NCBI RefSeq assembly: GCF_000373145.1
Contig: NZ_KB890621.1
Span: forward strand, 108,571-172,570
Direction: 5' to 3'
DNA from: Thermus oshimai DSM 12092
GTDB taxonomy: Bacteria; Deinococcota; Deinococci; Deinococcales; Thermaceae
DNA length: 64,000 bases
Every line of letters begins with the position of its first letter. Positions within the stretch are counted from its first letter, which is position 1. Under the pieces are notes generated by a model that saw only the letters and a program-made list of their open reading frames with translations, did no database searches and was not told the origin of the DNA. Of the stretch, positions 1 to 8,521 are shown piece after piece. A program made the position numbers and the translations under genes.

Positions 1-375
1 GGCCACCTTGGAGAGGACCCCGAGGCCGAACCAGAGGGTGAAGATGGGGGCCAGGACCACCCGGGGGATGGCGTTCAAGGCCTTCACGTAGGGGTCCAGC
101 ACCGCGGCCACCCCGGGGGCCAGGGCCAGCCAGAGCCCGAAGACCACCCCCAGGAGGGTGCCGATGGCGAAGGCCAGGAGCATCTCCAGGGTGGTCACGT
201 AGAGGTGGGGGTAGACCTCCCCCGTGCTGAACCAGCGGTGGACGCGGGCGGCGATGGCCGAGGGCTGGGAGAAGAAGAAGGGGTCCAGGCGGCCGGTCCT
301 CGAGGCCCACTCCCAGAGGGCGAGGAGGGCCAGGAGGAGGCCCGCCTGCCAGGCCCTGACCCTAAGCCCCCGCAT
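1..375 (-). CDS. ABC transporter permease, NitT/TauT type (partial)
   Basis: N-terminal 125 codons of an inner-membrane permease; the C-terminus lies beyond the left window edge. The protein starts MRGLRVRAWQAG and then has a hydrophobic helix rich in Leu and Ala. It continues with a stretch ending near FGLWLALAPGVAAVLDPYVKA and NAIPRVVLAP, which is like the cytoplasmic loop of SsuC/TauC-type BPD permeases. The ATG at 375 overlaps the end of the upstream ATPase gene by 14 bp, so the two are translationally coupled. Together with the ATPase it should import a small organic anion. The binding protein is not in the window and the substrate is unknown. Confidence 0.8.
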   Translation of the reverse strand, partial: MRGLRVRAWQAGLLLALLALWEWASRTGRLDPFFFSQPSAIAARVHRWFSTGEVYPHLYVTTLEMLLAFAIGTLLGVVFGLWLALAPGVAAVLDPYVKALNAIPRVVLAPIFTLWFGLGVLSKVA

Positions 376-1135
376 GGGCCCGCATCACCTCCCCCCTCAG
401 GAGGTCCCAGATCTCCCGGTGGAGCCTCAGGAACTCGGGCGTGAGCCGGATCTCCGCCACGTCCCGGGGCCGGGGCAGGGGGATGGGGAAGTCCCCGATG
501 GGCCTCGAGGCCGGCCCCGCGGCGAGGACCACCACCCGGTCGGAGAGGGCGATGGCCTCCTCCAGGTCGTGGGTCACGAAGAGCACGGTCTTGCGGTCCT
601 CCTGCCAGAGCCTGAGGAGCTCGTTTTCCATGAGCTGCCGGGTCTGGATGTCCAGGGCGGAAAAGGGCTCGTCCATGAGGAGGAGCTTGGGATCCGCGAT
701 GAGCACCTGGGCCAGGCCCACCCGCTTGCGCATCCCTCCCGAGAGCTGGTGGGGGTAGCGGTCGGGAAAGCGCTCCAGGCCCACCTTGGCGAGCCAAGCC
801 CGGGCGCGGGCCCGGGCCTCCTTCAGGGGCACCCCCCGGAAGAGGAGGGGCAGGGCCACGTTGTCCAGGGCGGTCTTCCAGGGCAGGATGGCGTCCTGCT
901 GGAAGAGGTAGCCCGCCTTGGGGTTCAGGCCCCTCAAGGGGCGCCCTTCCAGAAGGACCTCCCCCCGGGTGGGGGGGAGGAGGCCCGCGGCTACGTTGAG
1001 GAGGGTGCTCTTCCCGCACCCCGTGGGCCCCACCAGGCTCACGAACTCCCCCTCCGAGACCCGCAGGCTCACCCCCTCCACGGCCACGTAGGCCCCGAAG
1101 GCCACGGCCACCTGGCGGAACTCCAGGAAGGCCAT
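362..1135 (-). CDS. ABC transporter ATP-binding protein, NitT/TauT type
   Basis: Cytoplasmic ATPase of 257 residues, normal length for the SsuB/TauB group. Visible motifs are Walker A GPTGCGKST (36-44), a Q-loop near FQQ (78-80), the signature LSGGM (131-135) and Walker B LLLMDE (151-156), followed by the switch histidine in VTHD. It energises the permease whose gene overlaps its 3' end. Its ATG follows the stop codon of the cyclase-family gene with no gap, so the three genes form one minus-strand operon. The partner hydrolase suggests a carbonyl or amide-type organic acid, but this is inference. Confidence 0.9.
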   Translation of the reverse strand: MAFLEFRQVAVAFGAYVAVEGVSLRVSEGEFVSLVGPTGCGKSTLLNVAAGLLPPTRGEVLLEGRPLRGLNPKAGYLFQQDAILPWKTALDNVALPLLFRGVPLKEARARARAWLAKVGLERFPDRYPHQLSGGMRKRVGLAQVLIADPKLLLMDEPFSALDIQTRQLMENELLRLWQEDRKTVLFVTHDLEEAIALSDRVVVLAAGPASRPIGDFPIPLPRPRDVAEIRLTPEFLRLHREIWDLLRGEVMRAHAGA

Positions 1136-1945
1136 CTACCACACCGCCAGGGCCCGCACCGGCCCCCCGGAGGCCCCCCGGTGCTTGGGGCCCCCCACCA
1201 GGATGAGGGCCCCCGCGGGGGGCACCTGGGCCAGGTTGGCCAGGTTCTCCAGGCCGTACTTCCCCGCCCCCAGGAGGGTGAGGTGGGCCTTGAAGTCCTT
1301 GGAGGGGCCATAGTCCAGGGAGAGGGTGTCCACCCCTACCCCCACGATCTCCCGCTCCTCCACCAGGAAGGCCGCGGCCTCGGGGGAGAAGCCGGGGAAG
1401 TGGAGGGTGCCCGAGGCGTCCTGGTTCAGGAAGGCCTTGGGGTCCCGCCAGCGGGCCTCCCAGCCGGAGTGCAGGGCCACGAAGGCCCCCTTGGGCAGGC
1501 GGCCGTGTTGCCGTTCGTAGGCCAGGAGGTCGTCCACCGTGACCTGGGCGTCGGGGTCCTTGGCCGCCTTCTCGTGGATGTGGACCACCGCCAGGGGGGC
1601 GATGAGCCGCTCCACCGGGAGCCGTTCCGCGGTGAGCCCCCCTTCCGCGAAGTGGGCGGGGGCGTCCATGTGAGTGCCGGAGTGCTCCCAAAGGTCCAGC
1701 CGGTTGCCGTAGTAGCCGTTCTGGCGCACGGTGACCAGGGTGGTGATGCGCATGGGCTCGGCCCCTGGGAAGAGGGGGATCTCGGGGGAGAGCTCGTGGG
1801 TGAGGTCCACCACCCGGCGGAAGGCCTTGCCGGGGACCTCCGCCTGGGCCAGGGCGGGGGCCGCCAAAAGCCCCAGCCCCGCGCCCAGGAAGGCCCGCCG
1901 GGAAAGGGCGCGGTTCACCGCATCCATCACCAAGGGGGCGCACAT
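1136..1945 (-). CDS. cyclase-family metal hydrolase, exported (kynurenine formamidase-like)
   Basis: A 269-residue member of the cyclase/kynurenine formamidase fold. The family metal motif HxGTHxDxPxHF is intact as HSGTHMDAPAHF (88-99). The N-terminus carries a twin-arginine leader (SRRAFLGAGLGLLAAPALAQA, arginines near 16-17), so export by Tat is likely. The ATG at 1945 was chosen because AAAGGAGG lies 5 nt upstream. Family members hydrolyse amides, lactones or cyclic diones such as isatin; the substrate here cannot be read. It is the first gene of an operon with a NitT/TauT-type importer, which suggests a periplasmic hydrolase supplying the transported acid. Confidence 0.8.
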   Translation of the reverse strand: MCAPLVMDAVNRALSRRAFLGAGLGLLAAPALAQAEVPGKAFRRVVDLTHELSPEIPLFPGAEPMRITTLVTVRQNGYYGNRLDLWEHSGTHMDAPAHFAEGGLTAERLPVERLIAPLAVVHIHEKAAKDPDAQVTVDDLLAYERQHGRLPKGAFVALHSGWEARWRDPKAFLNQDASGTLHFPGFSPEAAAFLVEEREIVGVGVDTLSLDYGPSKDFKAHLTLLGAGKYGLENLANLAQVPPAGALILVGGPKHRGASGGPVRALAVW

Positions 1946-2008
1946 CTTGGCCTCCTTTGGAGGAGGAGGTTACCACACCCCTTCCCGGGCGGGCAAGCCC
2001 CACGGGTG

Positions 2009-3199
2009 TTAAAGCTCCAGGGGCCTCGCTAGGAACTCTTCAAAGGGAATCCCCCCCGTGCCCACCACCAGGACCTCCGCCCCGAAGGCCTTGCGGAAGG
2101 CCTCGAGGCCAGAGAAGGCCTCCCGGGGGCGCCCGCTTTTGACCTCCAGGGCCAACAGGCGCCGCCCTTTCCGCACCACGAAGTCCACCTCCAGGTTCCG
2201 CTCCCGCCAGTAGAAGACCTCAAACCCCTTTTGGAAGGCCTCGTTCCAGAGGTGGGCCCCCACGGCGTTCTCCAAAAGCCGCCCCCGTAGCGCGGGGTCG
2301 CCTAAGTCCTCGGGTTCCAGGCCCCGGAGGGCAGTGAGGAGGGCGGGGTTGGGGATGAGGAGCTTGGGGCTCGAGGCCCGCCGTCGCACCGCCTGGGCGG
2401 CGTACTTCTCCAGGCCGGCGGCCAGCCCGGCCCCCTCCAGGAGGTCCAGGTAGTGGGCCAGGGTCACGGTGTTCCCCCGCTCCTGGAGCTGGCCCAGCAT
2501 CTTGGTGTAGGAGAGGACCTGCCCCGCGTGGTGGCAGGCCAGGTGGAAGAGGCGGCGGAGAAGGGCCGGCTTTTCTATACGGCTTAGGAGCAGGATGTCC
2601 CGGGCCAGGGCCGCTTCCACCAGGCTGTCCCGGATGTAGCGCCTGAACCGGTCGGGCTCCCCCCTAAGCGGGGCGGCCCCCGGGTAGCCTCCGAAGAAGA
2701 GGTAGTCCTCCAGGGTGTAGCCGAAGGCCGTGGCCATCTCCCCGAAGCTCCAGTGGGGGATGGGGAGGGTCTCAAGGCGGCCCGCCAGGCTTTCGGAAAG
2801 CCCCTTCTGCAGGAGGAGGGGGGCGGAGGTCAGGAGGACCACCTTGAGGGGGTGGCCTTTCAGGGTGTCCTCGTCCCAGAGGCGCTTTACCGCTTCGGCC
2901 CAGTCCGGAGCTTTGTGGATCTCGTCCAGGACTAGGAGGGCCTCCCCCAGCCCCTGCCCCAGAAGCCCCCGGGCCCGGGCCCACTGGACCTCCACCCAGC
3001 CGGGCCCCACCAGGCCCGGTTGGTCCGCGCTGGCGTAGTGGTGGGGGAGGCCCAGGCGCTCCAGCACCTGCCGCACCAGGGTGGTCTTACCCGCCTGCCG
3101 GGGGCCGAAAAGGGCCTGTAGGAAGCGCCTCGGTTCCCGGAGGCGCTGGAGGAGGGTTCCCGCCTGGGGGCGGGTGTAGGGGGGAAGGGAGGACGGCAC
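2009..3199 (-). CDS. AAA ATPase with C-terminal DUF4143 domain
   Basis: A 396-residue protein of the AAA_14/DUF4143 family. Walker A is GPRQAGKTT (32-40) and Walker B ALLVLDE (87-93). The C-terminal part ends in a nuclease-like signature (VDFVVRKGRRLLALEVKSG, near 338-356) with the D...ExK spacing of PD-(D/E)XK folds. Such ATPases are common in thermophiles; some are linked to mobile or defence DNA, but no molecular role is established. The start is GTG at 3199 with no obvious Shine-Dalgarno sequence. It is monocistronic and preceded by an AT-rich inverted repeat that is unusual in this GC-rich window. Confidence 0.85.
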   Translation of the reverse strand: MPSSLPPYTRPQAGTLLQRLREPRRFLQALFGPRQAGKTTLVRQVLERLGLPHHYASADQPGLVGPGWVEVQWARARGLLGQGLGEALLVLDEIHKAPDWAEAVKRLWDEDTLKGHPLKVVLLTSAPLLLQKGLSESLAGRLETLPIPHWSFGEMATAFGYTLEDYLFFGGYPGAAPLRGEPDRFRRYIRDSLVEAALARDILLLSRIEKPALLRRLFHLACHHAGQVLSYTKMLGQLQERGNTVTLAHYLDLLEGAGLAAGLEKYAAQAVRRRASSPKLLIPNPALLTALRGLEPEDLGDPALRGRLLENAVGAHLWNEAFQKGFEVFYWRERNLEVDFVVRKGRRLLALEVKSGRPREAFSGLEAFRKAFGAEVLVVGTGGIPFEEFLARPLEL

Positions 3200-3207
3200 G
3201 TTTAGTA

Positions 3208-3233
3208 TTTTTACTAGACCAAGCTAGTAAAAA
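3208..3233. promoter_or_regulatory. AT-rich perfect inverted repeat upstream of the DUF4143 ATPase
   Basis: TTTTTACTAG and CTAGTAAAAA form perfect 10-bp arms around a 6-bp spacer, ending 9 bp before the GTG start of the ATPase gene. On the minus strand the sequence runs on as AAAATACTAAAC into the start codon. A -10-like element may therefore lie immediately upstream and the transcript may be leaderless. The symmetry suits an operator for a dimeric repressor; a bidirectional terminator between the two minus-strand units is the alternative. Confidence 0.5.
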
Positions 3234-3264
3234 CAAGGAGCGGGGTAGACCTGCTCCGGATGGC

Positions 3265-4068
3265 CTACCGCCAGGTCCTGGGGTCCAGCCGGTCCCGGAG
3301 CCCATCCCCCAGGAGGTTGAAGCCCAGGACCCCCAGGGAGAGGGCCAGCCCCGGCACCAGGGCCGGGTAGGGGGAGAGGGGGAGGAAGCTTTGGGCCTCC
3401 CGGAGCATCCGCCCCAGGCTCGGGTGGGGGGGCTGGACCCCAAGGCCCAGGTAGGAGAGGGCGGCCTCGCTGAGGAGGGCCGCGGCGAAGGCCAGGCTCA
3501 CCTGGACCAAAAGGGGCCCCAGGAGGTTGGGGAGGAGGTGGCGGAGGAGGACCCGGCCCCAGGGGGCCCCCAGGGCCAGGGCCGCCTCCACGAAGGGGGC
3601 CGATCTCAGGGCCAGGGCCCCCGCCCGGGCCACCCGGAAGAAGGCGGGCACCAGGGCGAGCCCGATGGCCAGGGTGCTGCTCAGGGCCCCGGGGCCCAGG
3701 AGGGCCGCGAGGAGGAGGGCCAGGAGGAGCCCGGGGAGGGCGTAGAGGGCCTCGGTGAGGAGGCTTAGGGCCCCGTCCCAGCCCCGGCCCAGGTACCCCG
3801 CGAGGAGGCCCAGGGCCACCCCCAGGCCGGCCCCGAGGCTCACGGAAACCCCCCCCACCAGGAGGGCGTTTTTGGCCCCGTGGAGGAGGCGGGCCAGGAG
3901 GTCCCGGCCCAAGGGGTCGGTGCCCAGGGGGTGCTCGAGGGAGGGGGGGCTCAGGCGGCGGAGGAAGTCCGGGGCGTTGGGGTCCACGGGGTAGAGGAGG
4001 GAGGCCAGGGCCAGGAGGAGGAAGAGGCCCGAGAGGAGGCTTCCTAGGAGGAGGCTTGGGCTACGCAT
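3265..4068 (-). CDS. dipeptide/oligopeptide ABC permease, DppC type
   Basis: Inner-membrane permease of 267 residues. It has the family N-terminus (one helix, then a loop with HPLGTDPLGRDLLARLLHGA near residues 45-65), several hydrophobic helices, and the EAA-like segment EAALALGAPWGRVLLRHLLPN. It ends RLDPRTWR, typical of DppC proteins. It overlaps the dppB-like gene by 8 bp and is the last gene of the binding protein-DppB-DppC operon. DppD/F-type ATPases are absent, so ATPase subunits must come from elsewhere. Substrate may be peptides, glutathione or other family ligands. Confidence 0.9.
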   Translation of the reverse strand: MRSPSLLLGSLLSGLFLLLALASLLYPVDPNAPDFLRRLSPPSLEHPLGTDPLGRDLLARLLHGAKNALLVGGVSVSLGAGLGVALGLLAGYLGRGWDGALSLLTEALYALPGLLLALLLAALLGPGALSSTLAIGLALVPAFFRVARAGALALRSAPFVEAALALGAPWGRVLLRHLLPNLLGPLLVQVSLAFAAALLSEAALSYLGLGVQPPHPSLGRMLREAQSFLPLSPYPALVPGLALSLGVLGFNLLGDGLRDRLDPRTWR

Positions 4069-4996
4069 ACTCGATCCGGGGGTCCAGGAGGCCGTAGAGG
4101 AGGTCCACCGCCAGGTTGAAGAGGACGATGAGGGCCGCCATGGCCACCACCAGGCCCTGGAGGAGGGGGTAGTCCCGGGCCTCGAGGGCGGTGAGGGCCA
4201 GGCTCCCCAGGCCCGGCAGGGCGAAGACCGCCTCCACCACCACCGCCCCCGTGAGGAGGAACCCCCCCTCCAGGCCCAGGAGGGTGACCAGGGGGAGGCT
4301 TGCGGGCTTGAGGGCGTGCTTGAGGAGGACCCGCCCCTCGGGCACCCCCTTGGCCCGGGCGGTGCGGATGTAGTCCTGGGAGAGGACCTCCAGGAGGCTC
4401 CCCCGGGCCATGCGGAAGAGGATGGCCGCCCGGGCCAGGGCCAGGGTGAGGGCGGGGAGGAGGAGGTGGCGGAGGGCCTCCAGGGGCCGTTCCCACCCCG
4501 GGAAGCCGCTTGCGGGGAGGAGGGGGAGGTGGACGGCGAAGGCGTAGAGGAGGACCACCCCCAGGAAGAAGGTAGGCAGGGACTGGAGGAAGGCCATGAG
4601 GCCGCTTAGGAGGAGGTCCAAGGGGGGAGAGCGGAGGGCGAGGAGGGCCAGGGGCAGGGCCAGGAGGAGGGCCCCCGAAAGGCCCAGCCCCACCAGGGCC
4701 AGGGTGAGGGGAAGCCTCTCCTCAAGAAGCTCCCCCACCGGCTTGCCGTAGCGGATGGACTCCCCCAGGTCCAGCCGGAGAAGCCCCCAGAGCCAGTCCA
4801 GGTAGCGGGGGAGGGGCGGCCGGTCCAGCCCCAGGGCCCGCTCCAGGGCGGCCCGGGCTTCGGGGCTCGCCTCGAGGCCCAGGATGGCCTGGACGGGGTC
4901 CCCGGGGAGGAGGAGGAGGGTGAGGAACACGAGGCTCCCCGCAAGCCACAGGGTGCCGAGGGCCAGGAGGAGGCGGCGCAGGGCGTAGGCGGCCAT
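4061..4996 (-). CDS. dipeptide/oligopeptide ABC permease, DppB type
   Basis: A 311-residue permease starting MAAYALRRLLLALG, the normal DppB N-terminus. An open frame continues upstream, but the ATG at 4996 overlaps the upstream stop codon by one base (TGATG), a classic coupled start. The loop sequence LPGDPVQAILG, the family-typical LGLDRPPLPRYLDWL segment, six hydrophobic stretches and the EAA-like region (DYIRTARAKGVPEGRVLLKHALKPA) are all visible. It pairs with the DppC-type gene downstream to form the transmembrane channel of a peptide-family importer. Confidence 0.9.
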   Translation of the reverse strand: MAAYALRRLLLALGTLWLAGSLVFLTLLLLPGDPVQAILGLEASPEARAALERALGLDRPPLPRYLDWLWGLLRLDLGESIRYGKPVGELLEERLPLTLALVGLGLSGALLLALPLALLALRSPPLDLLLSGLMAFLQSLPTFFLGVVLLYAFAVHLPLLPASGFPGWERPLEALRHLLLPALTLALARAAILFRMARGSLLEVLSQDYIRTARAKGVPEGRVLLKHALKPASLPLVTLLGLEGGFLLTGAVVVEAVFALPGLGSLALTALEARDYPLLQGLVVAMAALIVLFNLAVDLLYGLLDPRIEYA

Positions 4997-6480
4997 CAAC
5001 GGGCCAGGTACACCCGGGTCACGTTGAGGCTGGGGGTGGGCTGGTTCTGCCACCAGCCCATGACCTCCCGGCGCATGGCCGCGATGTAGGGGGCGTTCAT
5101 CACCCAGAGGTTCACCGCGTCCTCGGCCAGGAGGCGTTGCATGGCCTTCATGAGCTCGCAGGCCCGGTTGGGGTCTGGGGTGCGCAGGTACTGGGCGTAG
5201 AGCTCCCGGAACCGGGGGGAGTCGTAGCGGAAGTAGTAGCCCGGGTTGGCGTAGACCCCGATGTCGTGGGGCTCCGAGTGACCGATGATGGTCATCTGGT
5301 AGTCCGCCCCCCGGAAGACCCGGGAGAGCCAGGTGGCCCACTCCACCACCTCCAGCCGGGCCTGGATCCCGATCCCCGCGAGCTTAGCGGCGATGGCCTC
5401 CCCCAGGCGGCGCTCGTAGGGGTAGGGGGCGGCCAGGGTGAAGGTGAAGCGCAGAGGGTTGCCCGGGCCGTAGCCCGCCGCCTCTAGGAGGGCCCGGGCC
5501 CGGGCGGGGTCGTAGGGGTAGAGGCCCGAGAGGTCCTCGTAGCACCGCTCGCCGGGGGAGCGGTGGCTCCCGATGGGGGTGCCGAAGCCCAGCATCACCC
5601 CCTGGATGAGCTCCTTCTTGTCCACCGCGTGCTGGATGGCCCGGCGCACCCGGGGGTCGTTGAAGGGGGGGCGGGCGTTGTTCATCCCCACGGTGATCTC
5701 CGTGGTGGTGGTCCCGCTCACCACCTTGAAGGCGGGGTCCCGCCCCAGGGTGAGGGCCGCCTCCGGGCTCACCCCCAGGCCGATCACGTGGATGTCCCCT
5801 GCCCTTAGGGCCGCGATCTGGGCGTTGGGGTCGGGGAGGAAGCGGAAGAAGACCCGGTCCAGGTAGGGGAGGCCGGGCTCGTAGTAGCCCTCAAACCGCT
5901 CCAGCCGCACCCCCACCCCCCGCTCCCAGGCCACGAAGCGGAAGGGCCCGGTGCCGATGGGCTGGGTCTTCTGCTCCTCCACCCGCCCCTTGGGCCCGAT
6001 GACGGAGTCCGGCCGGGCCAGGTTGAAGAGGAAGTCCTGGTCCGGCTGGCGCAGGCGGAAGACCACGGTGTAGGGGTCCTTGGCCTCCACGCTCTGGATG
6101 TCCCGGTAGTACTCGGGGTGGGTGTGGCCGGATCTGGGGTCCCGGGCCCGGTTGAACTTGAAGAGGACGTCCTCCGCGGTGAAGGGGGCCCCGTTGTGGA
6201 AGCGCACCCCCTTTCTCAGGTGGAAGGTCCAGGTGAGGCTCGAGGGGCTCCCCTCCCACCTTTCCGCCAGGGCGGGGACGATCTCCCCCTTCTCGTTCAG
6301 CTTCACCAGCCCCTGGAGGACGTTGTCGTAGAGCATGCGGGGGATCTCCTGGCTGGTGGAGGCCGAGGGGTCCAGCACCGGGGGTTCGGCCAGCACCGCC
6401 ACCCTAAGCTCCCCGCCCCGGGTCTGGGCCAGGGCCAAGGCCAGCGTCCAGGCCAAGAGGGCCATCCAAGCCTTTCTCAT
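4996..6480 (-). CDS. peptide-family ABC transporter substrate-binding protein
   Basis: A 494-residue SBP_bac_5 (DppA/OppA-like) lipid- or Sec-exported binding protein. The signal peptide MRKAWMALLAWTLALALAQ is followed by the family pattern with a LVKLNEKGEIVPALAERWE block, WTFHLRKGVRFHNGAPFTAEDV and a late VRRAIQHAVDKKELI helix. I chose ATG 6480 because GGAGGG lies 6 nt upstream; an in-frame GTG at 6498 would place the ribosome site inside the gene. First gene of the binding protein-DppB-DppC operon. Ligand unknown; the neighbouring M20 hydrolase fits a peptide or acylated amino acid. Confidence 0.9.
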   Translation of the reverse strand: MRKAWMALLAWTLALALAQTRGGELRVAVLAEPPVLDPSASTSQEIPRMLYDNVLQGLVKLNEKGEIVPALAERWEGSPSSLTWTFHLRKGVRFHNGAPFTAEDVLFKFNRARDPRSGHTHPEYYRDIQSVEAKDPYTVVFRLRQPDQDFLFNLARPDSVIGPKGRVEEQKTQPIGTGPFRFVAWERGVGVRLERFEGYYEPGLPYLDRVFFRFLPDPNAQIAALRAGDIHVIGLGVSPEAALTLGRDPAFKVVSGTTTTEITVGMNNARPPFNDPRVRRAIQHAVDKKELIQGVMLGFGTPIGSHRSPGERCYEDLSGLYPYDPARARALLEAAGYGPGNPLRFTFTLAAPYPYERRLGEAIAAKLAGIGIQARLEVVEWATWLSRVFRGADYQMTIIGHSEPHDIGVYANPGYYFRYDSPRFRELYAQYLRTPDPNRACELMKAMQRLLAEDAVNLWVMNAPYIAAMRREVMGWWQNQPTPSLNVTRVYLAR

Positions 6481-6510
6481 AGGTTCCCTCCTCTCCACGC
6501 TACCATGCGC

Positions 6511-7668
6511 CTACTCCAGGTAAAGCACCGCCAGGGCGGCGTACACCCGGGCCGCCCGCACCACCTCCTCCACCTCCACCCACTCGTCCACCTGGTGGGG
6601 TAGGGTCTTCCGCCCGGGGCCCATGACCACCACGGGCAGACCCCCCCAGGCCCGGAGGAAGGTGCCGTCCGTGGCCCCCGGCACCCCCCCGTGGCGCACG
6701 GGGAGGCCCAGGAGCCTTAGGGCCTCCTCCGCCGCCTGGACCAGGGGGTCCTCCCGGGGGGTCTCCACGGGGGGGCGGTCCTCCAGGACCTCCACCCCCA
6801 CCCCCGCCAGGGCCCCGATCTCCGCCACCAGGCCCGCGTGGTCCACCCCCGGCACGGTGCGCACGTCCAGGGCCACCTCCGCCCGGTCGGGGAGGACGTT
6901 GAGCTGGCCCTCGCCGGCGCTGGCTAGGAAGCGGGTGGGGGTGAGGTAGGGGGGGCCCAGGAAGGGGTGGGGGAAGGCCCTTTGGAGCCTCTCCTCCAGG
7001 GCCTTCAGTTCCAGCACGAACCGGGCCGCCTTGGGGATGGGGTTCTCCCCCGCGTAGGGCATGGCCCCGTGGGCCATCCGTCCGGGGAAGAGGAGGCGGA
7101 GGCGCAGGGCCCCCTTCTGCCAGAGGCAGACCTCCATCTCCTCGGGCTCGGCCACCACTGCCCCCCGGAAGCCCTGGGCGAGGCCCGCCCGTAGGAAGGC
7201 CTTCACCCCCAGCATCATCCCCTCCTCGTCCGCCAGGGCGGCCAGGCGCAAGGGGCGCTTTAGGGGCCCAAGGGCCCGCTTCACCGCCAACAGGGCCCCC
7301 ACCAGGGCCGCGAGGCCCCCCTTCATGTCGCAGGCCCCCCGGCCGTAAAGCCGCCCCCCTTCCACCACCGCCCCGTAAGGGGGGTGGGTCCAGCGGGCCT
7401 CGTCCCCCGGGGTCACCACGTCCGTGTGCCCCTCCAGGATGAGCCCCCCTTCCCCCTCCCCCAGGTCGGCCACCAGGTTGGGCCGCCCCGGGGCCGCCTC
7501 CTGGAGGAAGGGCCTAAGCCCCCGCCCCCTTAGGTATTCCGCCAGGAAGGCGGCCACCCCCGCCTCCCCGGGCCCCGGGTAGTGGCTGGGGATCCGCACC
7601 AAGGCCTGGAGGAGGCCCACCACCTCCTTCTCCTCCACCGCTTCGGCCGCGCGCAGGGCCTTTTCCAT
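6511..7668 (-). CDS. M20 family metallohydrolase (ArgE/DapE-like)
   Basis: A 385-residue di-zinc hydrolase. Zinc ligands are visible in order: HTD (EGHTDVVTPGDE), the bridging Asp in RGACDMKGG, the catalytic Glu pair in LADEEG, EPEEMEV, and a C-terminal histidine (GRKTLPHQVDEW). The insert between them fits the M20 dimerisation domain. Family members hydrolyse N-acyl amino acids, dipeptides or succinyl-diaminopimelate. It starts at ATG 7668, 5 bp after the SDR gene, and is followed 30 bp later by the peptide importer operon, so a role in processing imported peptides or amides is plausible. Specificity cannot be assigned. Confidence 0.85.
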   Translation of the reverse strand: MEKALRAAEAVEEKEVVGLLQALVRIPSHYPGPGEAGVAAFLAEYLRGRGLRPFLQEAAPGRPNLVADLGEGEGGLILEGHTDVVTPGDEARWTHPPYGAVVEGGRLYGRGACDMKGGLAALVGALLAVKRALGPLKRPLRLAALADEEGMMLGVKAFLRAGLAQGFRGAVVAEPEEMEVCLWQKGALRLRLLFPGRMAHGAMPYAGENPIPKAARFVLELKALEERLQRAFPHPFLGPPYLTPTRFLASAGEGQLNVLPDRAEVALDVRTVPGVDHAGLVAEIGALAGVGVEVLEDRPPVETPREDPLVQAAEEALRLLGLPVRHGGVPGATDGTFLRAWGGLPVVVMGPGRKTLPHQVDEWVEVEEVVRAARVYAALAVLYLE

Positions 7669-7673
7669 GGCGC

Positions 7674-8456
7674 CTAGAGGGGCGGGGTGAAGCGGCCGTC
7701 GATGGCCGTCCACCCCCCGTCCACCAGGAAGAGGGTGCCCGTGATGTAGCTCGAGGCCCTCGAGGCCAGGAAGACCACGGCCATGGCCACCTCCTCGGGC
7801 CGGCCCCAGCGGCCCAAGGCGGTCTTCTCCGCGTAGGCCCGGTACCACTCGGGGTGGGCCTTGATGGGGGCGGTGAGGGGGGTTTCGATGGGCCCGGGGG
7901 CGATGGCGTTGGCCCGCACCCCATGGGGCCCAAGCTCCGCCGCCAGGGCGCGGATGAGCTGGAGGATCCCCGCCTTGGTGGCCGCGTACACCCCCTGCCC
8001 CGGCTCCACCACCAGGGCCCGGATGGAGGCCAGGGCGATGAGGCTGCCCGACCCCTGGGCCCGCATGGCCCGCCCCCCGGCCCTTAGGAGGCGCAGGGTG
8101 GACTTGAGGTTCAGGTCCACCACCCGGTCCACCTCCTCGTCCGTGTAGTCCAGAAGGGGCTTGCGCACGTTGATGGCCGGGGTGGAGACCAGGGTGTCCA
8201 GCCGGCCGTGGCCCTTTAGGACCCGCTCCACCAGCCCCTCCGCCGCCCCCCTTTCGGTGAGGTCCACGGGGTGGGCCTCCCCCCCGGGCACCCCCTTCAG
8301 GGCCTCTTGGAGGCCCCGCTCGTCCCGGTCCGCCAGCACCACCTGGGCCCCGAAGGCCGCCAGGGCCTCCGCGGAGGCCCGGCCGATCCCCGAGGCCGCC
8401 CCCACCACCAGGGCCACCTGCCCCGTCAGGTCCATGAGCTCGCGGTAGTTGGTCAT
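7674..8456 (-). CDS. SDR family NAD(P)-dependent oxidoreductase
   Basis: Classical short-chain dehydrogenase of 260 residues. The cofactor motif is VGAASGIGRAS near residue 18, with an Asp in VVLADRD at the end of strand 2 that favours NAD(H). The catalytic triad is visible as Ser in IALASIRAL and YxxxK in VYAATKAG, and the C-terminus has TGTLFLVDGGW. It is the first gene of the minus-strand unit leading through the M20 hydrolase and is divergent from the aldehyde dehydrogenase gene. Substrate is unknown; the family covers 3-oxoacyl, sugar and sterol alcohol substrates. Confidence 0.85.
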   Translation of the reverse strand: MTNYRELMDLTGQVALVVGAASGIGRASAEALAAFGAQVVLADRDERGLQEALKGVPGGEAHPVDLTERGAAEGLVERVLKGHGRLDTLVSTPAINVRKPLLDYTDEEVDRVVDLNLKSTLRLLRAGGRAMRAQGSGSLIALASIRALVVEPGQGVYAATKAGILQLIRALAAELGPHGVRANAIAPGPIETPLTAPIKAHPEWYRAYAEKTALGRWGRPEEVAMAVVFLASRASSYITGTLFLVDGGWTAIDGRFTPPL

Positions 8457-8521
8457 GTTTCCTCCAGCTTAGCCTCTCCTTTCCCTTGCGGGAAGGTGTA
8501 GCCTTGAACCTGGAGGACCCC

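Noticed and set aside
195..2003. Long open frames of about 600 codons on either strand over the first 2 kb
   Set aside because: They run antisense or out of frame to the clearly recognisable permease, ATPase and cyclase genes. Their translations are dominated by Gly, Pro, Arg and Ala, as expected from GC-rich shadow frames.
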